Assembly: GCF_020682705.1 (NCBI RefSeq)
Contig: NZ_JAGTTN010000002.1
Coordinates: 641,440-705,439 of the forward strand
Reading direction: 5' to 3'
Length of the DNA: 64,000 nucleotides
Origin: Microbacterium allomyrinae
GTDB lineage: Bacteria > Actinomycetota > Actinomycetes > Actinomycetales > Microbacteriaceae
Shown here: positions 8,898-18,180 of the stretch, piece after piece
Position numbering within the stretch: the stretch's first letter is position 1
Layout: every line of letters begins with the position of its first letter
Translations under genes and position numbers: made by a program
The notes under the pieces: model-generated
What the model was told of the DNA's origin: nothing
The model's input: the letters and a program-made list of their open reading frames with translations, nothing else
The model's database searches: none

Positions 8898-9933
8898 TCT
8901 GCGTCCTCTCGCCCTTCGGAGTGTCGTCATCGGTCGTGAGATGAGGCGCGATGTCGCGCGGGTTCATCGTCCCGTCCAGAACCATCTTGACCTGCTCGAC
9001 GATCGGCATATCGACGCCGACCTCTCGAGCCAGCTGCAGCACGGGAGCCACGGACGCGAGTCCCTCTGCCGTCTGATTCATCTGCTTGACCACGTCGTCG
9101 AAGCGGTATCCCTGACCGAGCAGCCGCCCGGCGGTGTTGTTGCGGCTCAGCGGCGACTGGCATGTCGCGATCAGGTCGCCGAGGCCGGCGAGTCCCTGCA
9201 GAGTCTCGGGCTGCGCGCCGAACGCGACCGCGAAGTCCGTCATCTCGACGAGTCCGCGCGTGATGATGGACGCCTTGGTGTTCTCGCCATAGCCCACCCC
9301 GTCGACGATGCCGATCGCGACCGCGATCAGGTTCTTCAGCACACCGCCGAACTCGGTGCCGATGACATCGGTATTGACGAACGTGCGGAAGTAGTGGTTG
9401 CGCGCGCGCCGGGCGACGGCATCCGCGGTCTCCTGGCTGGTCGACGAGATGACGGCCGCCGTCGGCTGCTCGCGCGCGATCTCGAGGGCGAGGTTCGGCC
9501 CCGAGGCGACGGCGATGCGGGCCAGGTCGCAGTGCAGCTCCTGTTCGATGACCTGACTCATGCGCAGCCCGGTGCGCCGCTCGACGCCCTTCATGAGCGA
9601 CACGATCGGCACATCGGTCTTCGATACGAGCGGGCGGACGGCCTTGAGGTTCTGGCGCAGCGCCTGGCTCGGAATCGACAGGTAGATCTGGTCCGCGCCT
9701 TCGAGCGCCTCGGAGAGGTGATGCGTGGCGTGCATGTCTCGCGGCAGGTTTATCCCGGGAAGGTACTCGCTGTTGCGCTTCGCCTCCTGGATCTCGCTCG
9801 CCAGTTCTGCGCGGCGCGCCCACATGGTCACGTGAGCTCCGCCGTCGGCAAGGATCTTGCCGAACGTCGTTCCCCAGCTCCCTGCGCCGACGACCGCGAC
9901 GCGCGGGCGCGAGGAATCCTGTCTACGGCTCAA
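8797..9933 (-). CDS. gpsA: NAD(P)H-dependent glycerol-3-phosphate dehydrogenase
   Basis: GpsA reduces dihydroxyacetone phosphate to sn-glycerol-3-phosphate, the backbone of phospholipids. The 378-residue product has the Rossmann motif GAGSWGTTFGK near residue 16, and further family landmarks GTEFGGVLKNLIAVA (the catalytic lysine region) and GLAGLGDLIATC. The enzyme proper ends at about DIAPHLTTDD; roughly 40 extra residues, rich in Gly, Arg and Gln, follow. Those residues are read from DNA that also encodes the start of ddl in another frame. The start overlaps plsC by 11 bp, indicating translational coupling. Its role in lipid synthesis fits its place beside plsC. Confidence 0.92.
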   Translation of the reverse strand: MSRRQDSSRPRVAVVGAGSWGTTFGKILADGGAHVTMWARRAELASEIQEAKRNSEYLPGINLPRDMHATHHLSEALEGADQIYLSIPSQALRQNLKAVRPLVSKTDVPIVSLMKGVERRTGLRMSQVIEQELHCDLARIAVASGPNLALEIAREQPTAAVISSTSQETADAVARRARNHYFRTFVNTDVIGTEFGGVLKNLIAVAIGIVDGVGYGENTKASIITRGLVEMTDFAVAFGAQPETLQGLAGLGDLIATCQSPLSRNNTAGRLLGQGYRFDDVVKQMNQTAEGLASVAPVLQLAREVGVDMPIVEQVKMVLDGTMNPRDIAPHLTTDDDTPKGERTQNGQAGGGGALWRSLQRALDQFRNGGRGPAGDRP

Positions 9934-10696
9934 GGCGACCGGTCTCTTTCTGCCCGTGATCGGCGGGATTCCACCGCTCCGCGGGCGCGGGCTCGCCCCG
10001 CAGCTCCGCGAGCAGCACCGAGATCTCTGCCATGAGCTCGTCGGTCGCGGCGACGAGAGCCGACGGCTGGCCGGGTGTGGACTCGTAGGCCGAGAGGTCG
10101 AGGGGGTCTCCGAAGAGGACGGTCACACGACGTCGCAGCGGCCACAGCTTCAGCTTGCCGTAGCGCGGAAGCACCTGCTGCGCACCCCACTGCGCCATGG
10201 GGATGAGCGGGATGCCGCCGGCCAGGGCGAGCCGGACCGCTCCGGTCTTGCCGCGCATGGGCCACAGATCCGGATCACGGGTGAGCGTGCCTTCGGGGTA
10301 GACGATGACGCCGCGGCCATGGCGAACCAGTGTCTCGGACGCCTCGAGCGTCGCCTTCGCCGCCGATGCCGACGCGGAGCGGGCGACGGGGATCATGCCG
10401 GTCCTGCGCAGCACCCATCCGAGCACGGGCACTCGGAACAGGCTCTCCTTGGCCATGAACCGGGGCGCCCGGCCCATGCGCCATACCGCCAGGGCGACCA
10501 CGAGGGGGTCGATCTCGCTCGCGTGATTCGGCGCGAGGACGAACGCACCGTCGCGGGGCAGCTTGTCGCCGCCGTCGACCTCGACCTTGAAGATGAGTCC
10601 CAGGAGCGGGACGGCGACGGCCGCGAGGGGCCAGAACAGGCTGGGTCGCGTCTTCTCCCGCGACGCGCGGGGGCGGTTCGGGGCCACCCGCGTCAC
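9923..10696 (-). CDS. 1-acyl-sn-glycerol-3-phosphate acyltransferase (PlsC family)
   Basis: The 257-residue protein transfers an acyl chain to lysophosphatidic acid in phospholipid synthesis. An N-terminal hydrophobic segment (residues 16-36) should anchor it in the membrane. The catalytic HX4D motif appears as NHASEID around residue 57, and YPEGTLTRD supplies the phosphate-binding site. It starts at GTG 10696 (VTRVAPNRPR); the upstream open frame is antiphase to murA. The GTGA at 10693-10696 overlaps the murA stop, and the stop overlaps gpsA, so it is the middle gene of a coupled run. This is a better candidate for the general PlsC than the shorter homologue at 2857. Confidence 0.88.
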   Translation of the reverse strand: MTRVAPNRPRASREKTRPSLFWPLAAVAVPLLGLIFKVEVDGGDKLPRDGAFVLAPNHASEIDPLVVALAVWRMGRAPRFMAKESLFRVPVLGWVLRRTGMIPVARSASASAAKATLEASETLVRHGRGVIVYPEGTLTRDPDLWPMRGKTGAVRLALAGGIPLIPMAQWGAQQVLPRYGKLKLWPLRRRVTVLFGDPLDLSAYESTPGQPSALVAATDELMAEISVLLAELRGEPAPAERWNPADHGQKETGRLEP

Positions 10697-12012
10697 CCGA
10701 TGACGTCGAAGTCGGCGCCGAGGGTCTCGAGCTTCGTGAGGAACTTCTCGTATCCCCGCCGGATGATCCCGATGTTGCGGACCACGGACTCGCCCTCGGC
10801 CGCCAGCGCCGCAATGACGTAGCTGTAGCCGCCGCGAAGGTCGGGAACGACGACGTCCGCGCCGTGCAGGGCAGTGGGGCCGTTGATGACTGCAGCCTGC
10901 TCGAGGTCGCGTCGGGGAACCCGGCGGACGGTCGAATCGATGCCATGCGGATGCACGACGATATCGGCGCCCATGAGGTTGAGCGCCTCGGTGAAGCCGA
11001 GGCGGTTCTCGTACACCGTCTCGTGGACGACGGACTCGCCGTGAGCCTGAGTGAGAGCGACGATGAGCGGCTGCTGCCAGTCGGTCATGAAGCCCGGATG
11101 GACGTCGGTCTCGACGACCACGGGCTTGAGCGTCCCGCCGCGACGGAACTGGATGCCGTCCTCGCGGACGTCGAACCAGCCACCCGCCTTGCGGAACACA
11201 TTGAGGAACGTCAGCATCTCCTGCTGCTTCGCTCCGCCGACGAAGATGTCGCCGTCGGTGGCGAGAGCGGCGCAGGCCCACGATGCAGCTTCGTTGCGGT
11301 CGAAGATCGCCCGGTGGTCGTAGCCCTGGAGAGTATCGACGCCCTCGATGAGGATCACGCGGTTGGGCTCGTACGAGATGATCGCGCCCATCTTCTGCAG
11401 CACCGCGATCAGGTCCATGATCTCGGGCTCGATGGCGGCGTTGCGTAGCTCGGTGGTGCCCTTCGCCTTGACGGCCGTGAGCAGCACCTGCTCGGTCGCA
11501 CCCACGCTGGGATACGGCAGATCGATGTTCGCCCCGTGCAGCCCGTTCGGCGCAGTGATGCGAATGCCCTCGTAGCTCTTGTCGACGACCGCCCCGAACG
11601 CGCGCAACGCGTCCATGTGGAAGTTGATCGGCCGGTCGCCGATACGGCACCCGCCGAGATCGGGGATGAGCGCCTCACCGAGCAGATGCAGCAGCGGTCC
11701 GCAGAACAGGATCGGGATGCGTGACGCCCCGGCGTGGGCATCGATCTCTTCGAAGTGCGCTGCCACAGCGCCGCTCGGGTCGAGGTGGAAAGTGCCGTCC
11801 TCGTCTCCGTCGTCGACGCGGACACCATGCACTTCGAGGAGAGATCGGACGACCTGCACGTCGCTGATGTCGGGAACGTCGCGCAGCGTGCTCGCCGTCT
11901 CACCCAGCAGCGCGGCGACCATGGCCTTCGTCACGAGGTTCTTGGCACCCTTGACCTCGACCCGGCCGGTCAGCGGTCGACCGCCACGGATCGCCAGTAC
12001 TTCACCGGCCAT
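10693..12012 (-). CDS. murA: UDP-N-acetylglucosamine 1-carboxyvinyltransferase
   Basis: MurA adds enolpyruvate to UDP-GlcNAc, the first committed step of peptidoglycan synthesis and the target of fosfomycin. The 439-residue protein has the inside-out alpha/beta barrel sequence pattern, beginning MAGEVLAIRGG with GAKN at about residue 23. The active-site loop GGCRIGDRP contains the fosfomycin-reactive cysteine, so it should be sensitive at the target; Mycobacterium has Asp there. I chose ATG 12012, preceded by GGGAGAGAAGGAA, rather than 12063. It lies 127 bp downstream of leuD and heads the coupled murA-plsC-gpsA-ddl set. Confidence 0.93.
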   Translation of the reverse strand: MAGEVLAIRGGRPLTGRVEVKGAKNLVTKAMVAALLGETASTLRDVPDISDVQVVRSLLEVHGVRVDDGDEDGTFHLDPSGAVAAHFEEIDAHAGASRIPILFCGPLLHLLGEALIPDLGGCRIGDRPINFHMDALRAFGAVVDKSYEGIRITAPNGLHGANIDLPYPSVGATEQVLLTAVKAKGTTELRNAAIEPEIMDLIAVLQKMGAIISYEPNRVILIEGVDTLQGYDHRAIFDRNEAASWACAALATDGDIFVGGAKQQEMLTFLNVFRKAGGWFDVREDGIQFRRGGTLKPVVVETDVHPGFMTDWQQPLIVALTQAHGESVVHETVYENRLGFTEALNLMGADIVVHPHGIDSTVRRVPRRDLEQAAVINGPTALHGADVVVPDLRGGYSYVIAALAAEGESVVRNIGIIRRGYEKFLTKLETLGADFDVIG

Positions 12013-12138
12013 TTCCTTCTCTCCCGACTTCGTTTCGGCTTCGACGCCGAGAAGAGACTTCATCCGGTAGACCTCACTTGGTGTTCTCGAGGGGCGATGT
12101 GCGGCGGTCGGGATGCCCTGGTGGGGCGCCGACCTGGC

Positions 12139-12735
12139 TTACGGAACAGGAAGCGTCCGTGGCCGCCACGCCTCGCGGCGAGCCTCGAACTGCGCGATCT
12201 TGTCTGCCTCGCGCAGGGTGAGCCCGATGTCGTCGAGCCCTTCGAGAAGCCGCCACCTAGTGTAATCATCGATGTCGAAAGCGACGTCGAGGTCGCCGAT
12301 GGTGGCGCGTCGCGAGTCGAGGTCGACCGTCATCCGCACGCCGGGGTCGGCGTCGATGACCGCCCACACCGCTTCCAGATCGGCCTCCGAGATCACTCCG
12401 GTGACCAGGCCCTGCTTTCCGGCGTTGCCGCGGAAGATGTCGGCGAACTTGGGGCTCAGCACGACCGAGAAGCCGAAGTCCCGCAGCGCCCAGACCGCGT
12501 GCTCGCGGCTGGACCCGGTGCCGAAGTCGGGACCTGCCACGAGGATGCTCGCGCCCGCGTAGACGGGCTGGTTGAGCACGAACTGCGGGTCCTGCCGCCA
12601 GTTCGCGAACAGGGCGTCCTCGAAGCCGGTCTTGGTGACGCGCTTGAGGTAGACGGCGGGGATGATCTGGTCGGTGTCGACGGCGGAGCGCTTGAGGGGG
12701 GCGGCGATGCCGGTGTGCGTCGTGAACTTGTCCAT
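12139..12735 (-). CDS. leuD: 3-isopropylmalate dehydratase small subunit
   Basis: LeuD is the small (swivel) subunit of isopropylmalate isomerase, which converts 2- to 3-isopropylmalate in leucine synthesis. The 198-residue length is standard. The aconitase-swivel signature [19 protein letters not shown] is present near residues 66-84, with the TDQIIPA start region at 21-27. Only one base separates its ATG from the leuC stop, so leuC and leuD are translated together as the two-subunit enzyme. The next gene downstream is murA, without an evident terminator between. Confidence 0.95.
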   Translation of the reverse strand: MDKFTTHTGIAAPLKRSAVDTDQIIPAVYLKRVTKTGFEDALFANWRQDPQFVLNQPVYAGASILVAGPDFGTGSSREHAVWALRDFGFSVVLSPKFADIFRGNAGKQGLVTGVISEADLEAVWAVIDADPGVRMTVDLDSRRATIGDLDVAFDIDDYTRWRLLEGLDDIGLTLREADKIAQFEARREAWRPRTLPVP

Positions 12736-12736
12736 G

Positions 12737-14230
12737 TCAGGCCTCCACTGCGTTCGCCGCCATGGGCAGCTGAGTCTGCTCGAGCGGGATCACCGGATCC
12801 AGATCGCTCGGGCTCGAGAGAGTTCCGCGCACGGCGGTGGCCGCCGCCACCAACGGTGACACTAGATGCGTACGACCGCCCTTGCCCTGTCGTCCCTCGA
12901 AGTTTCGGTTGCTCGTGGACGCACAGCGTTCCCCCGGTGCGAGCTGGTCGGGGTTCATGCCCAGGCACATCGAGCAGCCTGCGAAGCGCCATTCGGCGCC
13001 GAACTCCTCGATCACCTTGTCGAGGCCCTCGGCCTCGGCTTCGAGGCGTACGCGTGCGGATCCGGGAACGACCATCACCCGAACGCCATCGGCCTTCTTG
13101 CGGCCCTTGATGACGGAGGCGAATGCACGCAGGTCCTCGATGCGGCTGTTCGTGCACGATCCCATGAACACGGCGTCGACCGGCACGGCCTTCAACGGCG
13201 TGCCCGGTGCGAGATCCATGTACTCGAGCGCACGCTCGGCGGCGGCGCGATCGTTGGGATCGGAGTAGTCGTCCGGCGTGGGCACGACACCGCTGAGCGA
13301 GACGCCCTGGCCGGGGTTCGTGCCCCAGGTGACGAACGGCTCCAGCTCGGCGGCGTCCAGGAACACCTCGGCATCGTAGACCGCGCCCTCATCACTGGGC
13401 AGCGCGCGCCAGTACTCGACGGCGTCGTCCCAGTCCCGGCCGGTGGGCGCGTGCGGGCGACCCTTGACGTAGTCGAAGGTGATGTCGTCGGGTGCGATCA
13501 TGCCGGCGCGCGCACCAGCCTCGATCGACATGTTGCACATCGTCATGCGCCCCTCCATCGAGAGGGAGCGGATGGCGCTGCCCCGGAACTCGAGCACGTA
13601 GCCCTGTCCGCCGTTCGCGCCCAGCTTCGCGATGATCGCGAGCACGATGTCCTTCGCGGTGACACCCGGGTTGAGGTCGCCCTCGACGGTGATCGCCATC
13701 GTCTTGAACGGCTTGAGCGGCAGCGTCTGCGTGGCCAGCACGTGCTCGACCTCACTGGTGCCGATGCCGAACGCCATCGATCCGAACGCGCCGTGGGTGC
13801 TGGTGTGGCTGTCGCCGCAGACCACCGTGATGCCGGGCATCGTAAGCCCCAGCTGCGGCCCCACGACGTGCACGATGCCCTGCTCCTTGTCACCGAGCGA
13901 GTGCAGCCGCACGCCGAATTCGGCGGCATTGCGCCGCAGCGTCTCGATCTGGGTACGGCTGGTGAGGTCGGCGATCGGCTTGTCGATGTCGAGCGTCGGC
14001 GTGTTGTGGTCCTCGGTCGCGATCGTGAGGTCCAGCCGGCGAACCGGGCGCCCCTCGGCCCGGAGACCGTCGAAGGCCTGCGGGCTGGTGACCTCGTGCA
14101 CGAGGTGCAGGTCGATGTAGATCAGGTCGGGCTGACCGTCGCCGCCCTTGACGACGACGTGGTCGTCCCACACCTTCTCGGCGAGGGTGCGGGGTCGATC
14201 GGGGATGCCGGATGCATCGATGGTGCTCAT
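12737..14230 (-). CDS. leuC: 3-isopropylmalate dehydratase large subunit
   Basis: LeuC carries the [4Fe-4S] cluster of isopropylmalate isomerase. The 497-residue protein includes [15 protein letters not shown] and [13 protein letters not shown] with the first cluster cysteine, and [11 protein letters not shown], which supplies the other two (C-x-x-C). Length and order match the bacterial family. The start ATG follows GAGGAG at a usable distance. The 380 bp upstream contain a short direct repeat of AGTCCCTTC near 14262-14280, but I found no leucine-rich leader peptide, so attenuation is not supported. It is co-transcribed with leuD. Confidence 0.95.
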   Translation of the reverse strand: MSTIDASGIPDRPRTLAEKVWDDHVVVKGGDGQPDLIYIDLHLVHEVTSPQAFDGLRAEGRPVRRLDLTIATEDHNTPTLDIDKPIADLTSRTQIETLRRNAAEFGVRLHSLGDKEQGIVHVVGPQLGLTMPGITVVCGDSHTSTHGAFGSMAFGIGTSEVEHVLATQTLPLKPFKTMAITVEGDLNPGVTAKDIVLAIIAKLGANGGQGYVLEFRGSAIRSLSMEGRMTMCNMSIEAGARAGMIAPDDITFDYVKGRPHAPTGRDWDDAVEYWRALPSDEGAVYDAEVFLDAAELEPFVTWGTNPGQGVSLSGVVPTPDDYSDPNDRAAAERALEYMDLAPGTPLKAVPVDAVFMGSCTNSRIEDLRAFASVIKGRKKADGVRVMVVPGSARVRLEAEAEGLDKVIEEFGAEWRFAGCSMCLGMNPDQLAPGERCASTSNRNFEGRQGKGGRTHLVSPLVAAATAVRGTLSSPSDLDPVIPLEQTQLPMAANAVEA

Positions 14231-14612
14231 AGCCTTGTCGTTCTCCTCGGAAGGGACTGTCCTCTGAAGGGACTGTGCTCAGAAGGGGTCGGGCCCGCAA
14301 CGAACTCCGCGACGAGGGCGGCCTGGGAACTAGGACTCGTCGCGGCCGCTAAGGAGGAGGCGAGCGATCCGCACCCGCCCAGACTACCACCGGCGTGAGG
14401 CGAGCCGTCGCTCGAACCGAGCGATTGCGATCCTGGCAACCTCCTCACTCTTCCGGGACGGCGTCCGCATCAGGCATCGGCGCGTTCCACAGCAGCAGCC
14501 CGGCCCGCCATCGCGGCCGCATCGCCGTCGATGTCGATGTCGGCGTCCGCGCCGAATGTCGGCAGTATGCCAGCGGCGATGGCGGCAGACGATGCCGTCC
14601 GCCGCACCGCCG

Positions 14613-15752
14613 TCAGCTGCGGGGTTCGGACCTCTCGCCTTCGGCGCCCTGGCCGGGCTCGTCCACCGTCGCCGGGGTGCCCTTCTCCTCGGCGACGAGC
14701 GCGGCGGCGGCGGTAGCGGCCTGCATCCCGCCAGAATCGTCTGCGGTCAGCGCGGCATCCGACTTCTCGCGGCGCTTGTCGCGCGCCGACGCGATGAGGC
14801 TCGCCACGGTCGCCACCGTCATGGCCGAGACGATGACCGCCAGCGACGTCCACGTCGAGATCTCGGGCGCCCACTCGATGGGCTCGCCGTTGTTGATGAA
14901 CGGCAGTTCGTTGACGTGCATCGCGTGGAAGACGAGCTTCACACCGATGAACGCGAGGATGAACGCGATGCCGTAGTGAAGGTAGCGCAGGCGATCCAGC
15001 AGGTCCCCGAGGAGGAAGTAGAGCTGACGCAGCCCCATGAGGGCGAACAGGTTCGCCGTGAACACGATGAACGCGCTCTGCGTGATGCCGAAGATCGCGG
15101 GGATCGAGTCGATCGCGAACAGCAGATCGGTCACGCCGATCGCCGCGAACACGATGATCATCGGCGTCCACATCTTCTTGCCGTCGACCACGGTGCGGAT
15201 CTTGGCGCCGTCGTAGTGATCACTGATGTCGATCGTGCGGCGCAGCAGCCGGACGATGAAGTTCTCCTGCTTGACGTCGTCGTCGTGATCGCCGCCCGGG
15301 AACGCCTGTCGGATGGCCGTCCACACCAGGAACGCGCCGAACAGGAAGAACACCCAGCTGAACTGCTCGATGATCGCCGCGCCGGCGAGGATGAACAGTC
15401 CCCGCAGCACCAGGGCGATGATGATGCCCACCATCAGCACCTCCTGCTGATAGCGGCGCGGCACCGCGAACTGCCCCATGATCAGCACGAAGACGAACAG
15501 GTTGTCGATCGAGAGGCTGTACTCGGTGAGCCAGCCGGCGACGAACTGGCCCGCGTACTCCGGACCGGCGAACACGTACATCAGGCCCGCGAAGATCAGG
15601 GCAAGCGTCACGTAGAAGACGACCCACAGGGTCGACTCCCTCGTCGACGGGATGTGCGGTCGCTTCAGGATCAGCAGCAGATCGCCGAGGAGGATGAGGG
15701 AGAGGATCACGAGGGATCCGATTTCGAACCAGAGCGGCAGTTCGAGGTCCAT
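14613..15752 (-). CDS. TerC-family integral membrane protein, probable Mn2+ exporter
   Basis: The 379-residue protein has about eight hydrophobic segments and the family's charged intramembrane signatures, SIDNLFVFVLIMG (near residue 82) and a matching FAIDSIPA in the second half. TerC/Alx/MeeF members export manganese or supply it to secreted proteins. The C-terminal 60 residues are hydrophilic and rich in Ala, Glu and Gly, probably cytoplasmic. ATG 15752 (MDLELPLW) is chosen over the frame to 15821, since the longer start adds a basic unrelated leader. A probable yybP-ykoY riboswitch lies directly upstream, which strongly supports a manganese role. The gene name terC is not assigned because a tellurite function is unlikely. 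Confidence 0.88.
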   Translation of the reverse strand: MDLELPLWFEIGSLVILSLILLGDLLLILKRPHIPSTRESTLWVVFYVTLALIFAGLMYVFAGPEYAGQFVAGWLTEYSLSIDNLFVFVLIMGQFAVPRRYQQEVLMVGIIIALVLRGLFILAGAAIIEQFSWVFFLFGAFLVWTAIRQAFPGGDHDDDVKQENFIVRLLRRTIDISDHYDGAKIRTVVDGKKMWTPMIIVFAAIGVTDLLFAIDSIPAIFGITQSAFIVFTANLFALMGLRQLYFLLGDLLDRLRYLHYGIAFILAFIGVKLVFHAMHVNELPFINNGEPIEWAPEISTWTSLAVIVSAMTVATVASLIASARDKRREKSDAALTADDSGGMQAATAAAALVAEEKGTPATVDEPGQGAEGERSEPRS

Positions 15753-15789
15753 GGAGGGCCTTTCGCGGGGAGACGTACGAGGGGTCGGT

Positions 15790-15900
15790 CGATGCCGAAA
15801 GTCTCTCCCCGCGGACCTCACGGTCCGCGTCGCGCACCCGGGGTCGCTCTATCGGGACCCGTGATGACGGATGCGCGCTCTCGGGATACTCCCTCTCGCT
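15790..15900 (-). promoter_or_regulatory. Probable yybP-ykoY manganese riboswitch
   Basis: On the minus strand the leader of the TerC gene contains the conserved blocks of this class in order: GGGAGTA near 15888-15894, CGTCATCACGGGTCCCG at about 15853-15869, a strong hairpin GCGGACC-GTGA-GGTCCGC at about 15811-15828, and GAGAGACTTTC at about 15797-15807. The 3' end is about 40 bases from the TerC start codon. Binding of Mn2+ would be expected to raise expression of the exporter. This is by pattern recall, not a covariance search. Confidence 0.72.
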
Positions 15901-16088
15901 CGCATCAGGATACAGGCTCGGGATGCCGCGCCCTCCGCATGGGGACGATCGCCGATGGTCGAGTCCTCACGAAAGCGATCCGCAGCCTCTGAGACGATCG
16001 CCGCTGCCCGGACACTGACACGGTGAGAGACAATGATGCTCCGCGACGACGCCCTTCCTCGGCGGCGCGCGTGGGCCGGAGGATGGGA

Positions 16089-16646
16089 ATGGCAGACGAC
16101 GACTCGCCGGGCGACGCCGCGCTCGTGGCCGCCGCCGCGAACGGGAGCGAGCACGCGTTCCGTACGCTCTACCGCGCCTACGTGCGTCCGGTCTTCTGGC
16201 TGGCGCACGGGCTGGTGGGAAACCGGGCGGATGCCGAGGAGGTCACGCAGGAGACGTTCCTGGTCGCCTGGCGAAAGCTGCCCGGACTCGAACTCGCGGG
16301 TGATTCGCTGCTGCCGTGGCTGGCGACGGTCTGTCGCTTCCAGGCCGCGAATCGCATCCGCCGCCAGAGGCGCGACCGCGAGCACACCGCAGGCCCCGCC
16401 GACGAGAGCCTTCCCGCAACCGTGAACATCGAGCAGCAGGTCATCGACGGCGAACTGGCCGATGCGATCCTGCGCGAGGTGGCCGAACTCGGCGACCTCG
16501 ACCGCGCCATCTTCCGGCTGTGCACGACCGAGGGCTACGGCTACCAGGCAGCGGCTGACGAGCTCGGCATCGCTCACGGCGTCGTCCGCAATCGTCTCTC
16601 CCGCATCCGCACGCGCCTGCGGACCGTCGTGAAGGAGAGCACATGA
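16089..16646 (+). CDS. ECF-type RNA polymerase sigma factor
   Basis: The 185-residue protein has sigma region 2 at residues 23-68 (AFRTLYRAYVRPVFWLAHG, then ADAEEVTQETFLVAWRKL) and region 4 near the C-terminus (YGYQAAADELGIAHGVVRNRLSRIRTRL), with no region 3, as in extracytoplasmic-function sigma factors. I take ATG 16089 because GGAGG sits 6 bases upstream; a GTG at 16023 would add a basic tail. The stop overlaps the next gene by ATGA, a typical sigma/anti-sigma coupling. The signal sensed is not evident. Divergent from the TerC leader. Confidence 0.9.
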   Translation: MADDDSPGDAALVAAAANGSEHAFRTLYRAYVRPVFWLAHGLVGNRADAEEVTQETFLVAWRKLPGLELAGDSLLPWLATVCRFQAANRIRRQRRDREHTAGPADESLPATVNIEQQVIDGELADAILREVAELGDLDRAIFRLCTTEGYGYQAAADELGIAHGVVRNRLSRIRTRLRTVVKEST

Positions 16647-17821
16647 ACAGTCAGCAACAGGGATCCGGCCCGCAGGGGGCATCCGCCTCCCTTCCTGCGC
16701 TCGGCAGCCAGCGCATCGACGAGATCGAGAACGCCCTGTTCGCCGACATCGCCCGCGAGCGCGTCATGCACAAGGGGCGCAGCGCCCGTCGCGGTCGACT
16801 GTGGCTGGCGGGTGGGGCGGCCGCGGCCGTGATCGTCGTGGCCGCCGTCATCGCGCCGAGCGTCGGCTCACTGGTCAGCGGTGGTGCGGGCGACGAGTCC
16901 GCCCTCTCGCCGGCAGAGCAGCCCGCCGGCATCGTCGAGCCGGGCGTGATCCAGGATTCCTCCGGATCTCGTGAGGCCGCGCCGCTGACGCTGGAAGGCG
17001 GTGCCGCCGACCAGGCGGTCGGCTCCGATAGCGCCACGACGGGTCGGGACATCATCACGACGGCGTCGGCGAGCGTGACCGTGGGCGACGTCGAGGTCGC
17101 GGCGCGCTCGATCGCGAACTCGGCCGTCGCGCACGGCGGCTACGTCGAGTCGATGAGCGTGGGCACCGATGGCACGGTCTACCCGATCGATCCCATGACC
17201 GGCGGCGGCGTCTACGACACCTCTGCGCCGTATCCCTACACGCCCGACGGCGCATGGGTGACTGTTCGGGTGCCCGCCGACCAGCTGGCCGGGTTGGTCG
17301 AGGAGCTCTCGGACGTCGGCCACGTCACGGCGACCTCGATCAACCGCCAGGACGTCACAGAGCAGACCGTGGACCTCGCGGCGCGCGTCGATGCCACACA
17401 GGCGTCCGTCGACCGCCTGACCGAGTTGATGGGTCAGGCGCAGAGCGTTGCGGATCTCTTGACGGCCGAGTCCGCATTGTCCGAACGTCAGGCGATGCTC
17501 GAGTCCTACCAGCAGCAGCTCGAGATGCTCGAGGGCCAGGTCGCGATGTCGACGCTCAGCGTCACGATCACGCCCGAGGTCGAACCCGTCACCGCGGACC
17601 CGGCCGGGTTCGGAGACGGTCTGGCCGCCGGGTGGAACGGCCTGGTCGCCACCCTCAACGGCATCGTCGTGGCCCTCGGCTTCCTGCTGCCCTGGCTGAT
17701 GGTGGTCGCGATCGCCGGGCTCGTGGTGTGGGCGATCGTCCGCCTCGTGCGCAGCCGTCGGCAACGCCGAGCGGACGACGCGGCCCGCTCTCGGGCAGGC
17801 CGAGACGAATCCGAGAGCTGA
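16643..17821 (+). CDS. DUF4349-domain membrane protein, possible anti-sigma partner
   Basis: The 392-residue product has a short cytoplasmic N-terminus of about 50 residues, a membrane segment at 52-75, an extracytoplasmic DUF4349 region, a coiled-coil stretch at about 245-295 (long runs of Leu, Gln, Glu) and a second membrane segment near 345-372 followed by a basic cytoplasmic tail. It overlaps the ECF sigma gene by four bases. The arrangement suggests it anchors or regulates that sigma factor, but the cytoplasmic part is short for a known anti-sigma domain, so this is inference. A strong terminator follows at 17844. Confidence 0.75.
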   Translation: MNSQQQGSGPQGASASLPALGSQRIDEIENALFADIARERVMHKGRSARRGRLWLAGGAAAAVIVVAAVIAPSVGSLVSGGAGDESALSPAEQPAGIVEPGVIQDSSGSREAAPLTLEGGAADQAVGSDSATTGRDIITTASASVTVGDVEVAARSIANSAVAHGGYVESMSVGTDGTVYPIDPMTGGGVYDTSAPYPYTPDGAWVTVRVPADQLAGLVEELSDVGHVTATSINRQDVTEQTVDLAARVDATQASVDRLTELMGQAQSVADLLTAESALSERQAMLESYQQQLEMLEGQVAMSTLSVTITPEVEPVTADPAGFGDGLAAGWNGLVATLNGIVVALGFLLPWLMVVAIAGLVVWAIVRLVRSRRQRRADDAARSRAGRDESES

Positions 17822-17843
17822 GCAGCGCGAGCCCGAACACGAA

Positions 17844-17875
17844 GAAACCCCCGGTCGGAAAGGACCGGGGGTTTC
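17844..17875. terminator. Bidirectional hairpin terminator
   Basis: A 13-bp perfect stem, GAAACCCCCGGTC paired with GACCGGGGGTTTC, encloses a 6-base loop, with A-rich and T-rich ends on the two strands. It lies just after the DUF4349 gene and just beyond the 3' end of the minus-strand tRNA-Glu, so it can stop transcription from both sides. Confidence 0.85.
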
Positions 17876-17880
17876 TCCTG

Positions 17881-17956
17881 TGGTGACCCCAGCGGGATTC
17901 GAACCCGCGTTACCGCCGTGAGAGGGCGGCGTACTAGGCCGCTATACGATGGGGCC
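17881..17956 (-). tRNA. tRNA-Glu (anticodon CUC), copy 1
   Basis: The minus strand reads GGCCCCATCGTATAGCGG... to the 3' end TGGGGTCA plus an encoded CCA. The anticodon loop is CTCTCAC, giving anticodon CUC. The 7-bp acceptor pairs GGCCCCA with TGGGGTC (one G-T). The T-arm GCGGGTTCGAATCCCGC is canonical. An identical copy lies 33 bp away at 17990. Confidence 0.96.
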
Positions 17957-17989
17957 GTACGCGGACTTTCTGCACTGCCGTTGCCTTGC

Positions 17990-18065
17990 TGGTGACCCCA
18001 GCGGGATTCGAACCCGCGTTACCGCCGTGAGAGGGCGGCGTACTAGGCCGCTATACGATGGGGCC
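17990..18065 (-). tRNA. tRNA-Glu (anticodon CUC), copy 2
   Basis: Sequence-identical to the copy at 17881-17956, including the encoded CCA. The spacer between the two is 33 bp with no similarity to the tRNA. Both are transcribed in the same direction and probably from one promoter. Confidence 0.96.
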
Positions 18066-18180
18066 GTTCAGGCAACCGTTCGATTATGCCATGCCTCGTA
18101 TGCCCGCTCCAAATCGAGGCGGGGCCGCAACGCGCCGACGCGTGCTTGCCGCCGCGCCGTCGGTGGCGTTGACTCGAGGC

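Noticed and set aside
9923..11650. A long frame extending plsC upstream across murA
   Set aside because: The residues before the GTG at 10696 do not resemble an acyltransferase and are antiphase to murA.
14227..14448. Possible leucine leader peptide before leuC
   Set aside because: The frame is Ser/Gly/Ala-rich without a leucine run, and no clear terminator/antiterminator pair was seen.
18058..18180. An upstream start for the MBL-fold gene
   Set aside because: The extra residues are read from the tRNA-Glu gene and lack homology.
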